DNA of 64,000 bases from Pseudomonas nitroreducens TX1 (GCF_000313755.1 NZ_AMZB01000137.1:1-64000), one strand, 5' to 3'. Shown: positions 46,068 to 54,697, numbered from the stretch's first letter. Notes: generated by a model from the sequence alone, not told the origin. A program made the numbers and translations.

Positions 46068-46107
46068 GGCTATCTCCAAAGGAAGCCGCCCCCGAAGGGG
46101 CGGTGAA

Positions 46108-46530
46108 TCAGGCCGGGTTCAGCAGGACGCTGATGTTGCCGACTGCAGAAGTTGCGGTGCCGGTCAGGTCATAGGCGATGGAGTCGCCAGCGGCCAGCAG
46201 CAGATCGCTTGCAGTTGTGGAAAGGGTCAGGGTTTGCTGTGCGTTCGCAGTGCCAACGAGGTTGTACGAGCCGGTATGCAGCGCGGTGCCAGAGGTAAGC
46301 GCAGTACCGCTCGGAACCTTGCGGATCACAGCAGTACATGCGCCACCGGTACCAGCCACATCGACGCGACCACGAATGGCCTTGACTGTGTACGGACGGT
46401 CTGCGGTGAATATGGTGCAGTCGGTGGTAGTCGCCAGATAGTTCAGCGTGACCGGAACAAAGCCACCGTCGCCGCCTGCACTACCCTCGATGCCAAGAGC
46501 GCCGTCAGCGCCCTGTTTAATCTGGGGCAT
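46108..46530 (-). CDS. Phage head-block protein, putative decoration protein (140 aa)
   Basis: It starts MPQIKQGADGALGIEGSAGG, followed by a beta-rich region with TLNYLATTTDCTIFTADRPY and LLAAGDSIAYDLTG. It follows the capsid gene after a terminator, a place often held by decoration proteins. The ATG at 46530 has a GGGAGA site; the track upstream is out-of-frame coding. Confidence 0.6.
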   Translation of the reverse strand: MPQIKQGADGALGIEGSAGGDGGFVPVTLNYLATTTDCTIFTADRPYTVKAIRGRVDVAGTGGACTAVIRKVPSGTALTSGTALHTGSYNLVGTANAQQTLTLSTTASDLLLAAGDSIAYDLTGTATSAVGNISVLLNPA

Positions 46531-46540
46531 GTTGTCTCTC

Positions 46541-46570
46541 CCAAAAAGAAAGGGGAGCCGAAGCTCCCCT
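46541..46570 (-). terminator. Terminator behind the capsid gene
   Basis: On the minus strand an 8-bp stem AGGGGAGC/GCTCCCCT with a TTCG loop is followed by TTCTTTTT. It lies 16 bases past the capsid stop and would give capsid mRNA in excess over downstream genes. Confidence 0.85.
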
Positions 46571-46586
46571 GTTCTAGTTGCTACTG

Positions 46587-47510
46587 TTAGGCGACGTCGT
46601 ACACAGCGCCGTTGGCTTTCGGAGCGCGCGACTCGACGGTCCACTCCACCACCAGTTCACGCTGTTGGGCGTCACCAGTGGTAGCCAGCTCGATGGTCTG
46701 GAACGGACGCAGGTAGCACATGGCCCACTTGTCCGACTGCAGGCAGAACACATCGTTGGCGTCCTGGAAGCGGCTCGGAACAGCCTTCAGTTCGCCGAAG
46801 TCGCTTACATACACGTCCACAGACGCATACAGCTTGGCGTCCTCAGACTTGTCGAAGCGAGTGGCGTTACCAGTGAAGGTGCTGAAGGTCTGCTTGGCTT
46901 TCGGCGGCAGAAGAATGGTGTCCGGGTCGCCACCAGCGGTGAAGCACTTCTGCAGGACGTTCTTCAGCCGCGCTTCGGTGAAGGCGACTGCAGTGCCCTT
47001 GGTACGGCCAGTGTTGCCGGTGTACGAAGCCAGAGTGCCGCCGTTGTTGTCGACGTTGTCCACAACCCAGCCAACCAGGCCACGGGATTGACGCGGAGAA
47101 GTAGCGGTGACGTCGAGCTGAGTAGCCGAGCTTTCCATGTCGCGGCGCAGTTCCAGCGATGCCAGGGACAGCTGGTAGGCCAGCTCATCCTTGCGGCCAG
47201 CCGGGTTCATTGCCTGCTGGGTGCCGGACACGATCACGGTCTTGGTCGAGATCTGGGTGCGGTTGTTCAGACGCACAGTCGGGGTTACCGTCTTGGCGGA
47301 GGCGTTGTCACCTTCAGCCTGGGCGTTGTTGGTCACCGCGGCGGCCAGATCCTGGGTTTGCCACTCGTGCAGGGTGTTGGATGCCTTGGACTTGGCAGCC
47401 ATCGAAATGAACGGGGTGGCGGTCGGGCTGATGCGGTAGATGACGTCGGTCAGATCCTCGCGGTTGCCGATTGCGGCAGTGGTGAGGAAGGTATTAGTGG
47501 TTGCGGTCAT
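46587..47510 (-). CDS. Major capsid protein (SU10/DUF5309 family)
   Basis: This 307-residue protein starts TATTNTFLTTAAIGNREDLT and has ISPTATPFISMAAKSKASNT, the family N-terminal arm. Also visible are NNRTQISTKTVIVSGTQQAM, ELRRDMESSATQ and a C-terminal HK97-fold segment DVYVSDFGELKAVPSRFQ. It is preceded by the scaffold gene and followed by a terminator, as usual for the most expressed gene of the head operon. Confidence 0.9.
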   Translation of the reverse strand: MTATTNTFLTTAAIGNREDLTDVIYRISPTATPFISMAAKSKASNTLHEWQTQDLAAAVTNNAQAEGDNASAKTVTPTVRLNNRTQISTKTVIVSGTQQAMNPAGRKDELAYQLSLASLELRRDMESSATQLDVTATSPRQSRGLVGWVVDNVDNNGGTLASYTGNTGRTKGTAVAFTEARLKNVLQKCFTAGGDPDTILLPPKAKQTFSTFTGNATRFDKSEDAKLYASVDVYVSDFGELKAVPSRFQDANDVFCLQSDKWAMCYLRPFQTIELATTGDAQQRELVVEWTVESRAPKANGAVYDVA

Positions 47511-47527
47511 GATGACTCACTCCTAAA

Positions 47528-48559
47528 TCAGAGGAATTGGGCGAATACGGCTGCGGCGTCCTCGACACGACCGGTCTTGCCCAGCTGCTTCATGGCAGTG
47601 GTTCTACGGTCGATATTCGGGGATTCGCCAACGCCGGGCTTGACCACCCGCTGCGGTGCTTCCTGAACCTTCTTGGCTTGCGCTTTGGCATTGGCCATGA
47701 GGTCCCGGTAACGCATCGCGTCTCGTGCAATCAGCACGTGCCGGTGATCGATCACTGCTTGAATTTCGGCGTCGTTGAAGCCCTGCTCTTGCAGGAACTT
47801 CGAGATGGCGCCTTGTTCGGCTGCGGCCTTCGCGTCGTCCTTCCAATCCGGGAGCTTGGCGAGAAGTGCTTCCCGCTGCTCGGACAGGTAACTAGCATGG
47901 GCTTGCGCCTGTTCGGCCTGGTATTGCTGAGCGACTAGTTCTTGCTCGGCCATGACTTGCTGATAGCGAGCTTGTCTCTCTTGCAAGAGATGCTGCTGCC
48001 GCAATGCCTCAACCGGGTTCTCGTCGATCAGCTTTTGCCAGTCGATTTGGCTCTGTACACCTAGAGCCGATTCCAACTCCACCTGCATGCGCTGCAGGTT
48101 GTTGAAGTAGTGTTCCCGCTCCTGGTTGGCCTGGCTGCGCTCGGCATCTGCCTGTTTGCGCAGCTCGGCGGCTTCCTGGGTCTTGCGGGTGTAGTCAGAT
48201 TGGCGCTGGTAGCCGTTCTTCAGCTCATCCAGCGTGACTTCGATCTCTTTGCCGTCCACCTTTACGGTGAACTTCTGGGGATCTTGCGGCTGATCGTCAG
48301 GATCAATTTCTGGATCCTGGTCAGGATCAGGAGCGTCGGGAGTATCCTGCTGATCTTCAGGCTGTTGCGTGCGCAGCAATTCGTCATCAGCAGGAGTCTG
48401 AGTTGCATCTGCAGGATCTACTGCAGGATCAGCTAAAAGTTGGGCGAACGCATCCGCCCCGCCATCTACGTTGAGTGGCGCGGTGGATGCAGAGCCATGG
48501 CCGCCGTCTCCAGACTCCGCCATGAAGTGGCCGCAACGACCATGGATGAACATGTTCAT
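47528..48559 (-). CDS. Scaffold-type capsid assembly protein
   Basis: This 343-residue, strongly charged protein has an acidic Asp/Pro/Gln-rich N-terminal region (about 45-95). A FTVKVDGKEIEVTLDELKNG motif (about 97-116) follows, seen in scaffold proteins of related phages, then a long Gln/Ala/Glu-rich coiled coil and a basic C-terminus that could bind capsid. The ATG at 48559 overlaps the upstream stop; an in-frame ATG at 48523 is the alternative. Confidence 0.8.
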   Translation of the reverse strand: MNMFIHGRCGHFMAESGDGGHGSASTAPLNVDGGADAFAQLLADPAVDPADATQTPADDELLRTQQPEDQQDTPDAPDPDQDPEIDPDDQPQDPQKFTVKVDGKEIEVTLDELKNGYQRQSDYTRKTQEAAELRKQADAERSQANQEREHYFNNLQRMQVELESALGVQSQIDWQKLIDENPVEALRQQHLLQERQARYQQVMAEQELVAQQYQAEQAQAHASYLSEQREALLAKLPDWKDDAKAAAEQGAISKFLQEQGFNDAEIQAVIDHRHVLIARDAMRYRDLMANAKAQAKKVQEAPQRVVKPGVGESPNIDRRTTAMKQLGKTGRVEDAAAVFAQFL

Positions 48560-48894
48560 GCATCACCACCATGCAGCTTGCTGCGCAGTTCATAGCCCAT
48601 AAGCGGCCAGATTTTCTGGATTGCATTCTGGCGTGCGATCTTCTGGCCGAGTTCAGCATCGAAGTTCTCAGGACTCGCACAGGCGGACTCGCCGGTGACG
48701 GTGAAGCCATTCTTCAGAACCAGGACGCAGAAGGTCAGCAGCGCGAGCGGCGGCAGCTGTGGGCAACCCTGCGTTGCAGATGCTGCAGTGAAGAAATATT
48801 CGCCAGAGATGTTCGATTCGATGTCTGCCGGAGTGATCCGAGGCGCGGTCAAACCCTTAGCCTGGATTTCCTGCTCAATCGCTTGATCGCTCAT
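48556..48894 (-). CDS. Gp49-like phage protein
   Basis: This 112-residue protein has the Gp49/66 family pattern ITPADIESNISGEYFFTAA, then LTFCVLVLKNGFTVTGESAC and ARQNAIQKIWPLMGYELRSK. Family members are widespread in phages as a small accessory protein; function unknown. It overlaps the scaffold gene by four bases. Confidence 0.82.
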   Translation of the reverse strand: MSDQAIEQEIQAKGLTAPRITPADIESNISGEYFFTAASATQGCPQLPPLALLTFCVLVLKNGFTVTGESACASPENFDAELGQKIARQNAIQKIWPLMGYELRSKLHGGDA

Positions 48895-48948
48895 TGTGTT
48901 TCCTCGGTTATCTACGGATCAGGACGGAACGTCCGGTGAGAATGGCAT

Positions 48949-49239
48949 TCAGCGCCGCCAGATCTCTTTGGCGCGGTCTGCCAGGGTTTGCTTGTGCTCC
49001 AGCTCCTTCTGAGCCAGTTTCCCCGTTTCCAGTGAGGTCTCCACCGCACGGTGCAGCTTCCGGAGCATCTGCAGCGTCATGAATATCTTTTCGCGGCCTT
49101 CCACGTCTCTTACCGGGGATTCCAGCCATGCTTTCGTCAGTTCCTGCTCGACGTCTGCCCATACTTGGATGAACACCTCGTTCTCAAGGATTTCTTTCGC
49201 CCGATTGCCGTCGTAGATGCGCTGCTCAAGCGTTGCCAT
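48949..49239 (-). CDS. Small helical phage protein next to portal (96 aa)
   Basis: The highly charged, helix-forming sequence (ATLEQRIYDGNRAKEILENE, then EQELTKAWLESPVRDVEGRE) has no membrane segment. It starts 14 bases inside the portal gene end. Comparable genes follow portal genes in P22-like phages; function unknown. An overlapping frame at 48908-49162 is a shadow. Confidence 0.7.
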   Translation of the reverse strand: MATLEQRIYDGNRAKEILENEVFIQVWADVEQELTKAWLESPVRDVEGREKIFMTLQMLRKLHRAVETSLETGKLAQKELEHKQTLADRAKEIWRR

Positions 49240-51496
49240 TCGGCGCCCCTTTGCTGGCTGCGGAGGTCTGAGCGTTGCTCATGCTGGTATGGGCCTGGAT
49301 CTGAGCGACAAGGACCTTAGTTTGGTTGTCCTGCTCGGTTTTCCAGGTATCGAACTGAATTTGCATGCGCTTGCGCTCGGTTTCCTGCTGTTCTTTCAGG
49401 GCATCGAGCTCAGCCTGTTGCTGCGCCTTCAGGGCCTGTTGCTGCGCCTCTGCTTCTTGGCGGTTGATATCCACCTGCGCCTGCAACTGCATGCGTGCCT
49501 GCTCAAGCTGAAGCTCGTACTCGCGCTTGGCTTGCTCGAGCTGGGCCTGGTGCTGGAGCTCCATCTGCTTCAATTGGCCCTGCGCCTGGATCTTGGCCTG
49601 CTCGATCTGCATCTGGCCCTGAACCTTGATCTGCTCGGGGTCCGGCTTGTTCTGCGGCGGCTGCTTGGATGGGTCGCTGAAGAACTTCTCTGGGTTCTTG
49701 AACCCGAGTTGCTTCGCCATCTCTGTAGCGGCATTGAAGATGTTCTCAGGAGTGGCAATGCCGATAGCCATGCCCTGCGCCTGGGCCTGACCAAGCATCA
49801 TCAGGTGCTGGACCTTCTGGTCCTTGTTGCCCATGCCGATGCCGACGTTAATGGTAACGTCGAACTGGTTGCGCCACTCGCGCGGATCGATCTCTACCCA
49901 GCCGCCAGTGAGCTTCACGACCTGCTTCTTGTTCTGGTACTGGCAGGTCAGCTTTAGGATCTGCTTGAACAGCTCGACATAGCCCTCAGCGAAGTTGCGC
50001 GCGATCAGGTCGAGGCGCATGTCCGCCCGGTTCGTGATGATGTTCACGCCGGTTGCGGTATCGTTGAGGTTCTTGTTGTCGTTGCCCTGGGAGTATCGAG
50101 TCCAACCGGTCTTGTTCTCCAGGTCTTCCTGCATGTACTCCATCATCTGCATGGAGGTAGCTATGTCAGGTGCTCCCTGATCAAGTCGGCCTACTGCGCC
50201 AATTTGCTTGGTGCGCACCACGCCGCCAGGGCGAGAGGTAAGCAAGTCATCCAGATTCACCTGGCCTTCTACTGCGAAGTAGCGGCCATTGACGGTGAGA
50301 TACATGTTGTCCAACTGTGCGCGCAGGATGCTGGTCTTGACGCGCTGGCTCTCCATGGCAAGGTCAGCGATGGACAGGCCGAAGAACTGGTGCGGCAGCG
50401 GCACAGGCGTGATGGACACGAACGGGACGATATCCACTGCCTCATTGTCCAACAGCGTGTTGCCCGCCATGGTGACCTTGCGAAGCTCGGCAATGCCGTC
50501 ATCGTCGAAGTCAACGCGGACATAGGCCTCAAGCACCCAGATGCGCTCCTGGCTATCGTCTGCGCTCGGGTCCTGATCAATGTAGGCATTCTCATCGTTC
50601 CAGCTAAGGCGCTGGATACGCTCGGAGTTCATTGCCTGGCCAGAATCCTCGGTGCCAAGCTGGTCCACGTTCTTGTAGCCCATGGACTTCAGCTCGGAGC
50701 GAGTACGCTGCACGCGGTGAGCAACGAAGGATGCAGTCTCGATGTCCTTCGCATTCCGCGCGATCAGGAACTCTTCAGGCGGCACGTTCTCAATGCAGAT
50801 GTGGCCTTCAGTCGCCACACGCTTGCAGACCACGTCGTATACCAGCTTCGGTGGCTGCGCTTCTATCTGAGCGATTTGCTGCTGAATCTGAGGCGCTGCC
50901 TGAGGGTTCTGCTGAGCCTGAAGCGTAAGCATCTGGATGGCTTCCAGGCGCTGGCTCATATCCTCCTGATCTGGATATGTCTCCTGCTCGACGATCTCGA
51001 TCTCTTCGTCTTTGGAGAGCTGAACCAGCTCAATATCACTGAGCCCGCGGTATTCCTCGCGCTTCTCTTCGTTGCGAGTATCCCACCAGATCTTGACGAT
51101 GCCGTTCTTCTGAAGCAGCGCGTCCTTCATCCAGGTGTATGCGATGCGATGGCCGTTGTTCTTCTTGGTGAACAGGTAGTTCACGTATTCAGTAGCCTGC
51201 TTGGCCTTGTCCTCGTCCTCGGGTTTGGTAGGCTCAAACTCAGCCACGCAGTCAGTCCCGACGAAGGTGACCATCAGCTGCGGGAGCATCGACTCGATGG
51301 TGTCGCGCACGTCCGTGGAGACGACGCTGGAGCGTCCATCAACCTCAGGCGGCGACAGATCACCAACAGGCAGGCCGAAGTAGTAGTACTCAGCCTTCTG
51401 GCGCTGCTGGGACAGCTTTGAAGACGAATAGCCAAGCGCCTGGCGCATGCGCTCAGAGACGTCAGCCTTCAGCTCGTCTTCGGTCATTTTTGCCAT
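49226..51496 (-). CDS. Portal protein (podovirus type)
   Basis: This 756-residue protein starts AKMTEDELKADVSERMRQAL and contains SSVVSTDVRDTIESMLPQLM, typical of large podovirus portals. It continues with GIVKIWWDTRNEEKREEYRG and QFFGLSIADLAMESQRVKTS. The C-terminal 200 residues are a Gln-rich coiled coil (QGQMQIEQAKIQAQGQLKQM...), which in P22-like portals forms a barrel extending into the capsid. It lies seven bases after terminase. Confidence 0.88.
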   Translation of the reverse strand: MAKMTEDELKADVSERMRQALGYSSSKLSQQRQKAEYYYFGLPVGDLSPPEVDGRSSVVSTDVRDTIESMLPQLMVTFVGTDCVAEFEPTKPEDEDKAKQATEYVNYLFTKKNNGHRIAYTWMKDALLQKNGIVKIWWDTRNEEKREEYRGLSDIELVQLSKDEEIEIVEQETYPDQEDMSQRLEAIQMLTLQAQQNPQAAPQIQQQIAQIEAQPPKLVYDVVCKRVATEGHICIENVPPEEFLIARNAKDIETASFVAHRVQRTRSELKSMGYKNVDQLGTEDSGQAMNSERIQRLSWNDENAYIDQDPSADDSQERIWVLEAYVRVDFDDDGIAELRKVTMAGNTLLDNEAVDIVPFVSITPVPLPHQFFGLSIADLAMESQRVKTSILRAQLDNMYLTVNGRYFAVEGQVNLDDLLTSRPGGVVRTKQIGAVGRLDQGAPDIATSMQMMEYMQEDLENKTGWTRYSQGNDNKNLNDTATGVNIITNRADMRLDLIARNFAEGYVELFKQILKLTCQYQNKKQVVKLTGGWVEIDPREWRNQFDVTINVGIGMGNKDQKVQHLMMLGQAQAQGMAIGIATPENIFNAATEMAKQLGFKNPEKFFSDPSKQPPQNKPDPEQIKVQGQMQIEQAKIQAQGQLKQMELQHQAQLEQAKREYELQLEQARMQLQAQVDINRQEAEAQQQALKAQQQAELDALKEQQETERKRMQIQFDTWKTEQDNQTKVLVAQIQAHTSMSNAQTSAASKGAPNGNA

Positions 51497-51503
51497 GCTG
51501 GCC

Positions 51504-52763
51504 TCAAGCGTTGTTGTAGCGTGGGTAATTCAGCGTTCCGCCCCATTGCTCGTTGCTGAGCTGGTCGGAAACGATTGCGAGATAGCGGAATGCGTCGGCG
51601 CCGTGGCTGAACTCGTCGTGCAGTGGCGCGCCAGGCTCGTTGGTTTGCTGGTTGATATGCCTGCGATAGCGCTTCAAGCACTCGACAAGGCGGCCAGTGC
51701 GATCCTTGTTGAAGTACACGCGAGGGAAGACTTCACGCGCCCGGTTGATGCCCTGCTCAACCGGCTGGTTAGGCACTTCCTGCACGTTCCAGCCAAGCTG
51801 GCCCATAACTTCGGCGTCCGACTTTCCGCTCTGGTGCCGCTTGTGATAGCCGTCATGAGGCAGGTAGACGCTGCCCCAATTAATCGGCTGCCCGTCCAGC
51901 TGCAGGCCGCGCAGCTCAGCGCTGTACTCAGCCAGCGTGCGCTGATGTCCTTCGATGTAGTGAACAATGCGGATCTCGCCGGCCATCTTCTGGACCAGGA
52001 TGATCGTCATCGCGTCGTTAAAGCCTAGGTCGAAGACAACGTGCGTCTTCAGCAGCCCATCGTGCGGGACATGCATGATGCGAGACTCGGCCTGGCTCAT
52101 CTGCTCGAAGTAGATGGCGCCTTCAACTGCCGGCATGCACTTGCCTTCCCATATGTGGGCGTATTGCTCAGGCTTCATGGTTGCCTGCGCATGCTGGCGT
52201 TCTTGCTCGAGTACAGCGGGGAACCAAGGGTTGTCGCTGTAGTTCATCAGAACCGACACGCAGTCAGGCGGCGGATGAATCACGAAGCGCTGGTGCGTCT
52301 CGTCAGACTCAAGCTGAGGGTTGTATGAAACCCAGACCTCTGAGCCTTCCTTACGAATCGTCGGCAGTAGCACGTCCCAGGACTTCTTGACTACCGCGTG
52401 GGCTTCCTCAACCCACACAATGTCAACGCCCTCGTAGGACTTGATCGAGTCAATGGTGTGCTGCTGAAGGCCGGCGAAGCTGAACTCCGTACCATTCCGG
52501 CCCTTGATGTACATCTGCTGCACTTCGTAGAACGAGGCCAGACCAAGCGCGGCGATCTGGTCAGCCAGCAGCTTGTGTACAGAGTCGGCGATGCTCTTCT
52601 GCACCTCACGAGTGCAAAGAACACGCTTAGGACTCATTGCCCCTTGCAGCAGGAGCGCCCGCGCAAAGCTCCACGACTTCGAGCTACCACGTCCACCGTA
52701 AGCAACCTTGTACCGGTGCGGCTCAAACAGAAAGCTGAGCTTGTCCGGGAACTCGATGTTCAT
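51504..52763 (-). CDS. Terminase large subunit
   Basis: This 419-residue packaging motor has Walker A GGRGSSKS (about 23-30), Walker B with catalytic Glu IVWVEEAHA (about 118), and coupling motif WVSYNPQ. The nuclease domain has acidic residues in HVVFDLGFNDAMTI and HDEFSHGADAFRY. It belongs to the PBSX-type terminase group (Terminase_3). The start overlaps the small subunit stop. Confidence 0.93.
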   Translation of the reverse strand: MNIEFPDKLSFLFEPHRYKVAYGGRGSSKSWSFARALLLQGAMSPKRVLCTREVQKSIADSVHKLLADQIAALGLASFYEVQQMYIKGRNGTEFSFAGLQQHTIDSIKSYEGVDIVWVEEAHAVVKKSWDVLLPTIRKEGSEVWVSYNPQLESDETHQRFVIHPPPDCVSVLMNYSDNPWFPAVLEQERQHAQATMKPEQYAHIWEGKCMPAVEGAIYFEQMSQAESRIMHVPHDGLLKTHVVFDLGFNDAMTIILVQKMAGEIRIVHYIEGHQRTLAEYSAELRGLQLDGQPINWGSVYLPHDGYHKRHQSGKSDAEVMGQLGWNVQEVPNQPVEQGINRAREVFPRVYFNKDRTGRLVECLKRYRRHINQQTNEPGAPLHDEFSHGADAFRYLAIVSDQLSNEQWGGTLNYPRYNNA

Positions 52764-53044
52764 TGGGCCTTGCGGAAGGTCACATTGATGCCGGAGAACA
52801 GGCCTTCACCATCCGGACCGGAGACTTCCATCTCCTGTTTCGACTTACCAAAGCCGCGATCAAGGATCTCCTTCACTGCCGCGACCCTGGCAGCAGGAGC
52901 CGCATCGCCGTCTCGTGCAATCTCTACCAAGTGCTTGATCGCCTCCTCGCCGAAGCTCTGGGCAACCAACTTGATATCTGCAGTGATCTTGTTGCGCGAC
53001 CCAGGCTTACGGCCAGCACCTTCGCGCTTTCCGCCATGAGCCAT
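52760..53044 (-). CDS. Terminase small subunit-like DNA-binding protein
   Basis: This 94-residue protein has a basic Gly-rich start (AHGGKREGAGRKPGSRNKIT) and a helical region (DAAPAARVAAVKEILDRGFG). Such proteins precede and overlap the large subunit gene and recognise pac/cos DNA. The overlap is four bases (ATGA). Confidence 0.83.
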   Translation of the reverse strand: MAHGGKREGAGRKPGSRNKITADIKLVAQSFGEEAIKHLVEIARDGDAAPAARVAAVKEILDRGFGKSKQEMEVSGPDGEGLFSGINVTFRKAQ

Positions 53045-53059
53045 GATGATTAACCTTGA

Positions 53060-53215
53060 TTAATTCGAGACCATCCACCCAATCGCCCCAATGGCGATGA
53101 GGACGATCCCGGCAATGAACCGACACCAGGCAACGATTACGTCGTCAGTGCGGTGCGAGTAGATGTATGAGGTGATGCCGAGGATGAGGAAGATGGCGAT
53201 GATGAGCTTGTTCAT
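53060..53215 (-). CDS. Small two-helix membrane protein (51 aa)
   Basis: A short gene with a GGGAAG site before the ATG at 53215 encodes two hydrophobic helices (KLIIAIFLILGITSYIY and IAGIVLIAIGAIGWMV) separated by a charged turn SHRTDD. It lies between the terminase and the 80-aa gene, 14 bases downstream of the latter. It might act in lysis (antiholin or spanin partner) but no lipobox or other mark supports this. Confidence 0.65.
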   Translation of the reverse strand: MNKLIIAIFLILGITSYIYSHRTDDVIVAWCRFIAGIVLIAIGAIGWMVSN

Positions 53216-53229
53216 CTTCTTCCCTCGCT

Positions 53230-53472
53230 CTAGTCGTAACTGCGTATCGCGTCATGGATAGCGTGCTCACCCATGCGGAGCGCGCCAATCACCTGGAGGT
53301 CATCTGACTTAGGGCCGAACCCGAAGGTATCGACAATGCCATCCTTGCTGATCAGGACAAGGCAGCCAGTCTCGTATGGGCCAAGCTCACCTTTCTCCAT
53401 GTCTTCAATGATGCTGCGAAGCGCTTGGAGGCAGTCTTTATAGGGTTCTTGCTTGAACTCAACTACCTTCAT
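53230..53472 (-). CDS. Small phage protein (80 aa)
   Basis: The soluble protein has sequence such as PYETGCLVLISKDGIVDTFG and DDLQVIGALRMGEHAI. It overlaps the holin gene end by four bases, so is made from the lysis/terminase transcript. No function recognised. Confidence 0.65.
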   Translation of the reverse strand: MKVVEFKQEPYKDCLQALRSIIEDMEKGELGPYETGCLVLISKDGIVDTFGFGPKSDDLQVIGALRMGEHAIHDAIRSYD

Positions 53473-53786
53473 TGCCCCACCTTCTTCCCTACGAACTTGT
53501 TCACGTAGTCGCGGAACTTCTCGACGCCCAGGAATCCGACCATGCCGCCGATGAAGGTGGCGAGTGATTCAGGCAGCTTCAGCCACGCCAGCAGCGATGC
53601 GAGTGTCAGCGTGCCCAACCCACAGAGAGCTCCCTCAAGTGCCATCTGCTTCCAGCCACCCTTGTCGTAGATGACTCTGAGCACTGCTACTACAGCAGAG
53701 AGGCCGAAGGCGTAGAGCTGGGCCGAGTGCTCGGTAGCCCAGCCACTAATGGCCGCCCACAGGCTTGGGTCCTGATCCATTTTCAT
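53469..53786 (-). CDS. Lambda-type holin with dual start (105 aa)
   Basis: This protein starts MKM, as lambda S does (S107/S105): translation from Met1 gives an inhibitor with an extra positive charge, from Met3 the holin. Three helices follow (about 23-42, 50-67, 73-88: LYAFGLSAVVAVLRVIY, LEGALCGLGTLTLASLLAWL, LATFIGGMVGFLGVEKF) and a basic tail (KFVGKKVGQ). Length equals lambda S. It lies directly after the late leader. A GGAG sits before the starts. Confidence 0.85.
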   Translation of the reverse strand: MKMDQDPSLWAAISGWATEHSAQLYAFGLSAVVAVLRVIYDKGGWKQMALEGALCGLGTLTLASLLAWLKLPESLATFIGGMVGFLGVEKFRDYVNKFVGKKVGQ

Positions 53787-53822
53787 GGCTCCGGTTCCTG
53801 GCCTTGCGGGCCGCTGTTGAAT

Positions 53823-53846
53823 AAAACGCCGGCCTGTTCAACCGGC
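53823..53846 (-). terminator. Possible weak terminator before the holin gene
   Basis: On the minus strand a 5-bp stem GCCGG/CCGGC with a 9-base loop is followed by GTTTTATT. It lies between the 53-aa leader gene and the holin. Confidence 0.4.
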
Positions 53847-53855
53847 AGAGGGCGC

Positions 53856-54017
53856 TTACTCAGCGCTGGGGAACTGTCCGAGCACAGCCATAGGCAGAAA
53901 GCGCATGTGCTTCCTGGCGTATGGGTAGTCATCGGGATGGATCAGGATTCGCTCAAGACGGACTCCCCTTCGCTGCGCTTCTAGAATCCAGCGCGAGATG
54001 CGAAGGTCGAGGTCCAT
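53856..54017 (-). CDS. Small late-leader protein (53 aa)
   Basis: A CTGGAG site lies before the ATG at 54017. The peptide is basic and soluble (DLDLRISRWILEAQRRGVRL...HPDDYPYARKHMRFLPM). It is the first gene after Q and two terminators. Function unknown. Confidence 0.6.
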   Translation of the reverse strand: MDLDLRISRWILEAQRRGVRLERILIHPDDYPYARKHMRFLPMAVLGQFPSAE

Positions 54018-54033
54018 CGATACTCCAGAAATG

Positions 54034-54059
54034 AAAAAGCCCAGCGCTTTGGCTGGGCT
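54034..54059 (-). terminator. Late-leader terminator (tR'-like), proximal to lysis genes
   Basis: A perfect 8-bp stem AGCCCAGC/GCTGGGCT with a 6-base loop is followed on the minus strand by TTTTTC. With the terminator at 54236 it lies between Q and the first late gene, where Q-dependent antitermination acts in lambdoid phages. The 310-base gap 54018-54328 has no gene I can support. Confidence 0.8.
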
Positions 54060-54235
54060 AAAAATAGGTGGCGGGCCAGATGCGTGCTGCACAGGAGATC
54101 GTTGCACGCCCACGCCCTAAATCGACTCACTTGAATCGGCTTAGGATTGATCTCCCTGGTTGCCAGTTATTCCCCGCCAGGGGCAACTCCGCGCGACCTT
54201 TCGGTTTCGTCCATTTGGACTCATCAGGCGCGGCA

Positions 54236-54265
54236 AACAAAAAGCCCCAGCACACGTCCAGGGCT
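54236..54265 (-). terminator. Late-leader terminator downstream of Q
   Basis: On the minus strand AGCCC...GGGCT forms the stem with a 13-base loop that can pair further, followed by TTTTTGTTT. It lies 63 bases past the Q stop codon; any late promoter should lie between. Confidence 0.6.
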
Positions 54266-54328
54266 CTGAGCGGTAAAACCGCAATTTGACTGAAATCCTA
54301 CATCTGGCGGATTCCACTTGCAAGCACT

Positions 54329-54697
54329 TTATGCAGCCTCTGCATACGAGTCGAGAGAGCTATCCAGCCACCAGAACCCTACAGACACCAATTCTTCTGC
54401 CTTGTTGTGGTGAATCCCCATCAGTCGTCCAAGTTGCCGGTATGTCATTCCTGCATAACGGTAGTAGTTCCAGAGTGCCTCAGCGGCCTTCGGGTAGCGC
54501 ATGTAAAGCCGGCAGATGTACCGGTCAATAAGCATGGCCACCTCCTCCAGGATGTCTGGCGTCGGCTCACTGCTGACCTGGATGTTGTCCTTCATCAGGG
54601 CCCATTGAGGGGAAACGTAGCGCGGCATGCCTGCCTGTACTCGCAACCAGATGCCGTACTGCTGGAGAAGGTATGCGGTGTCGAGTGACTGTTTCAT
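54329..54697 (-). CDS. Phage antitermination protein Q (PF06530-like)
   Basis: This 122-residue protein starts KQSLDTAYLLQQYGIWLRVQ and continues with SPQWALMKDN, then a C-terminal helix-turn-helix-like part (AGMTYRQLGRLMGIHHNKAE) and WLDSSL. This is the pattern of the Q group found in many lambdoid phages, which modifies RNA polymerase at the late promoter so that it reads through terminators into lysis and head genes. It is followed by two terminators, as expected. Confidence 0.85.
   Translation of the reverse strand: MKQSLDTAYLLQQYGIWLRVQAGMPRYVSPQWALMKDNIQVSSEPTPDILEEVAMLIDRYICRLYMRYPKAAEALWNYYRYAGMTYRQLGRLMGIHHNKAEELVSVGFWWLDSSLDSYAEAA

Noticed and set aside
48908-49162. 84-codon frame near the portal gene
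   Set aside because: It overlaps the better-supported 96-aa gene in another frame and is Gly/Arg-rich.
50204-51421. 405-codon plus-strand frame opposite the portal gene
   Set aside because: Antisense shadow of the portal coding sequence, with no start site.
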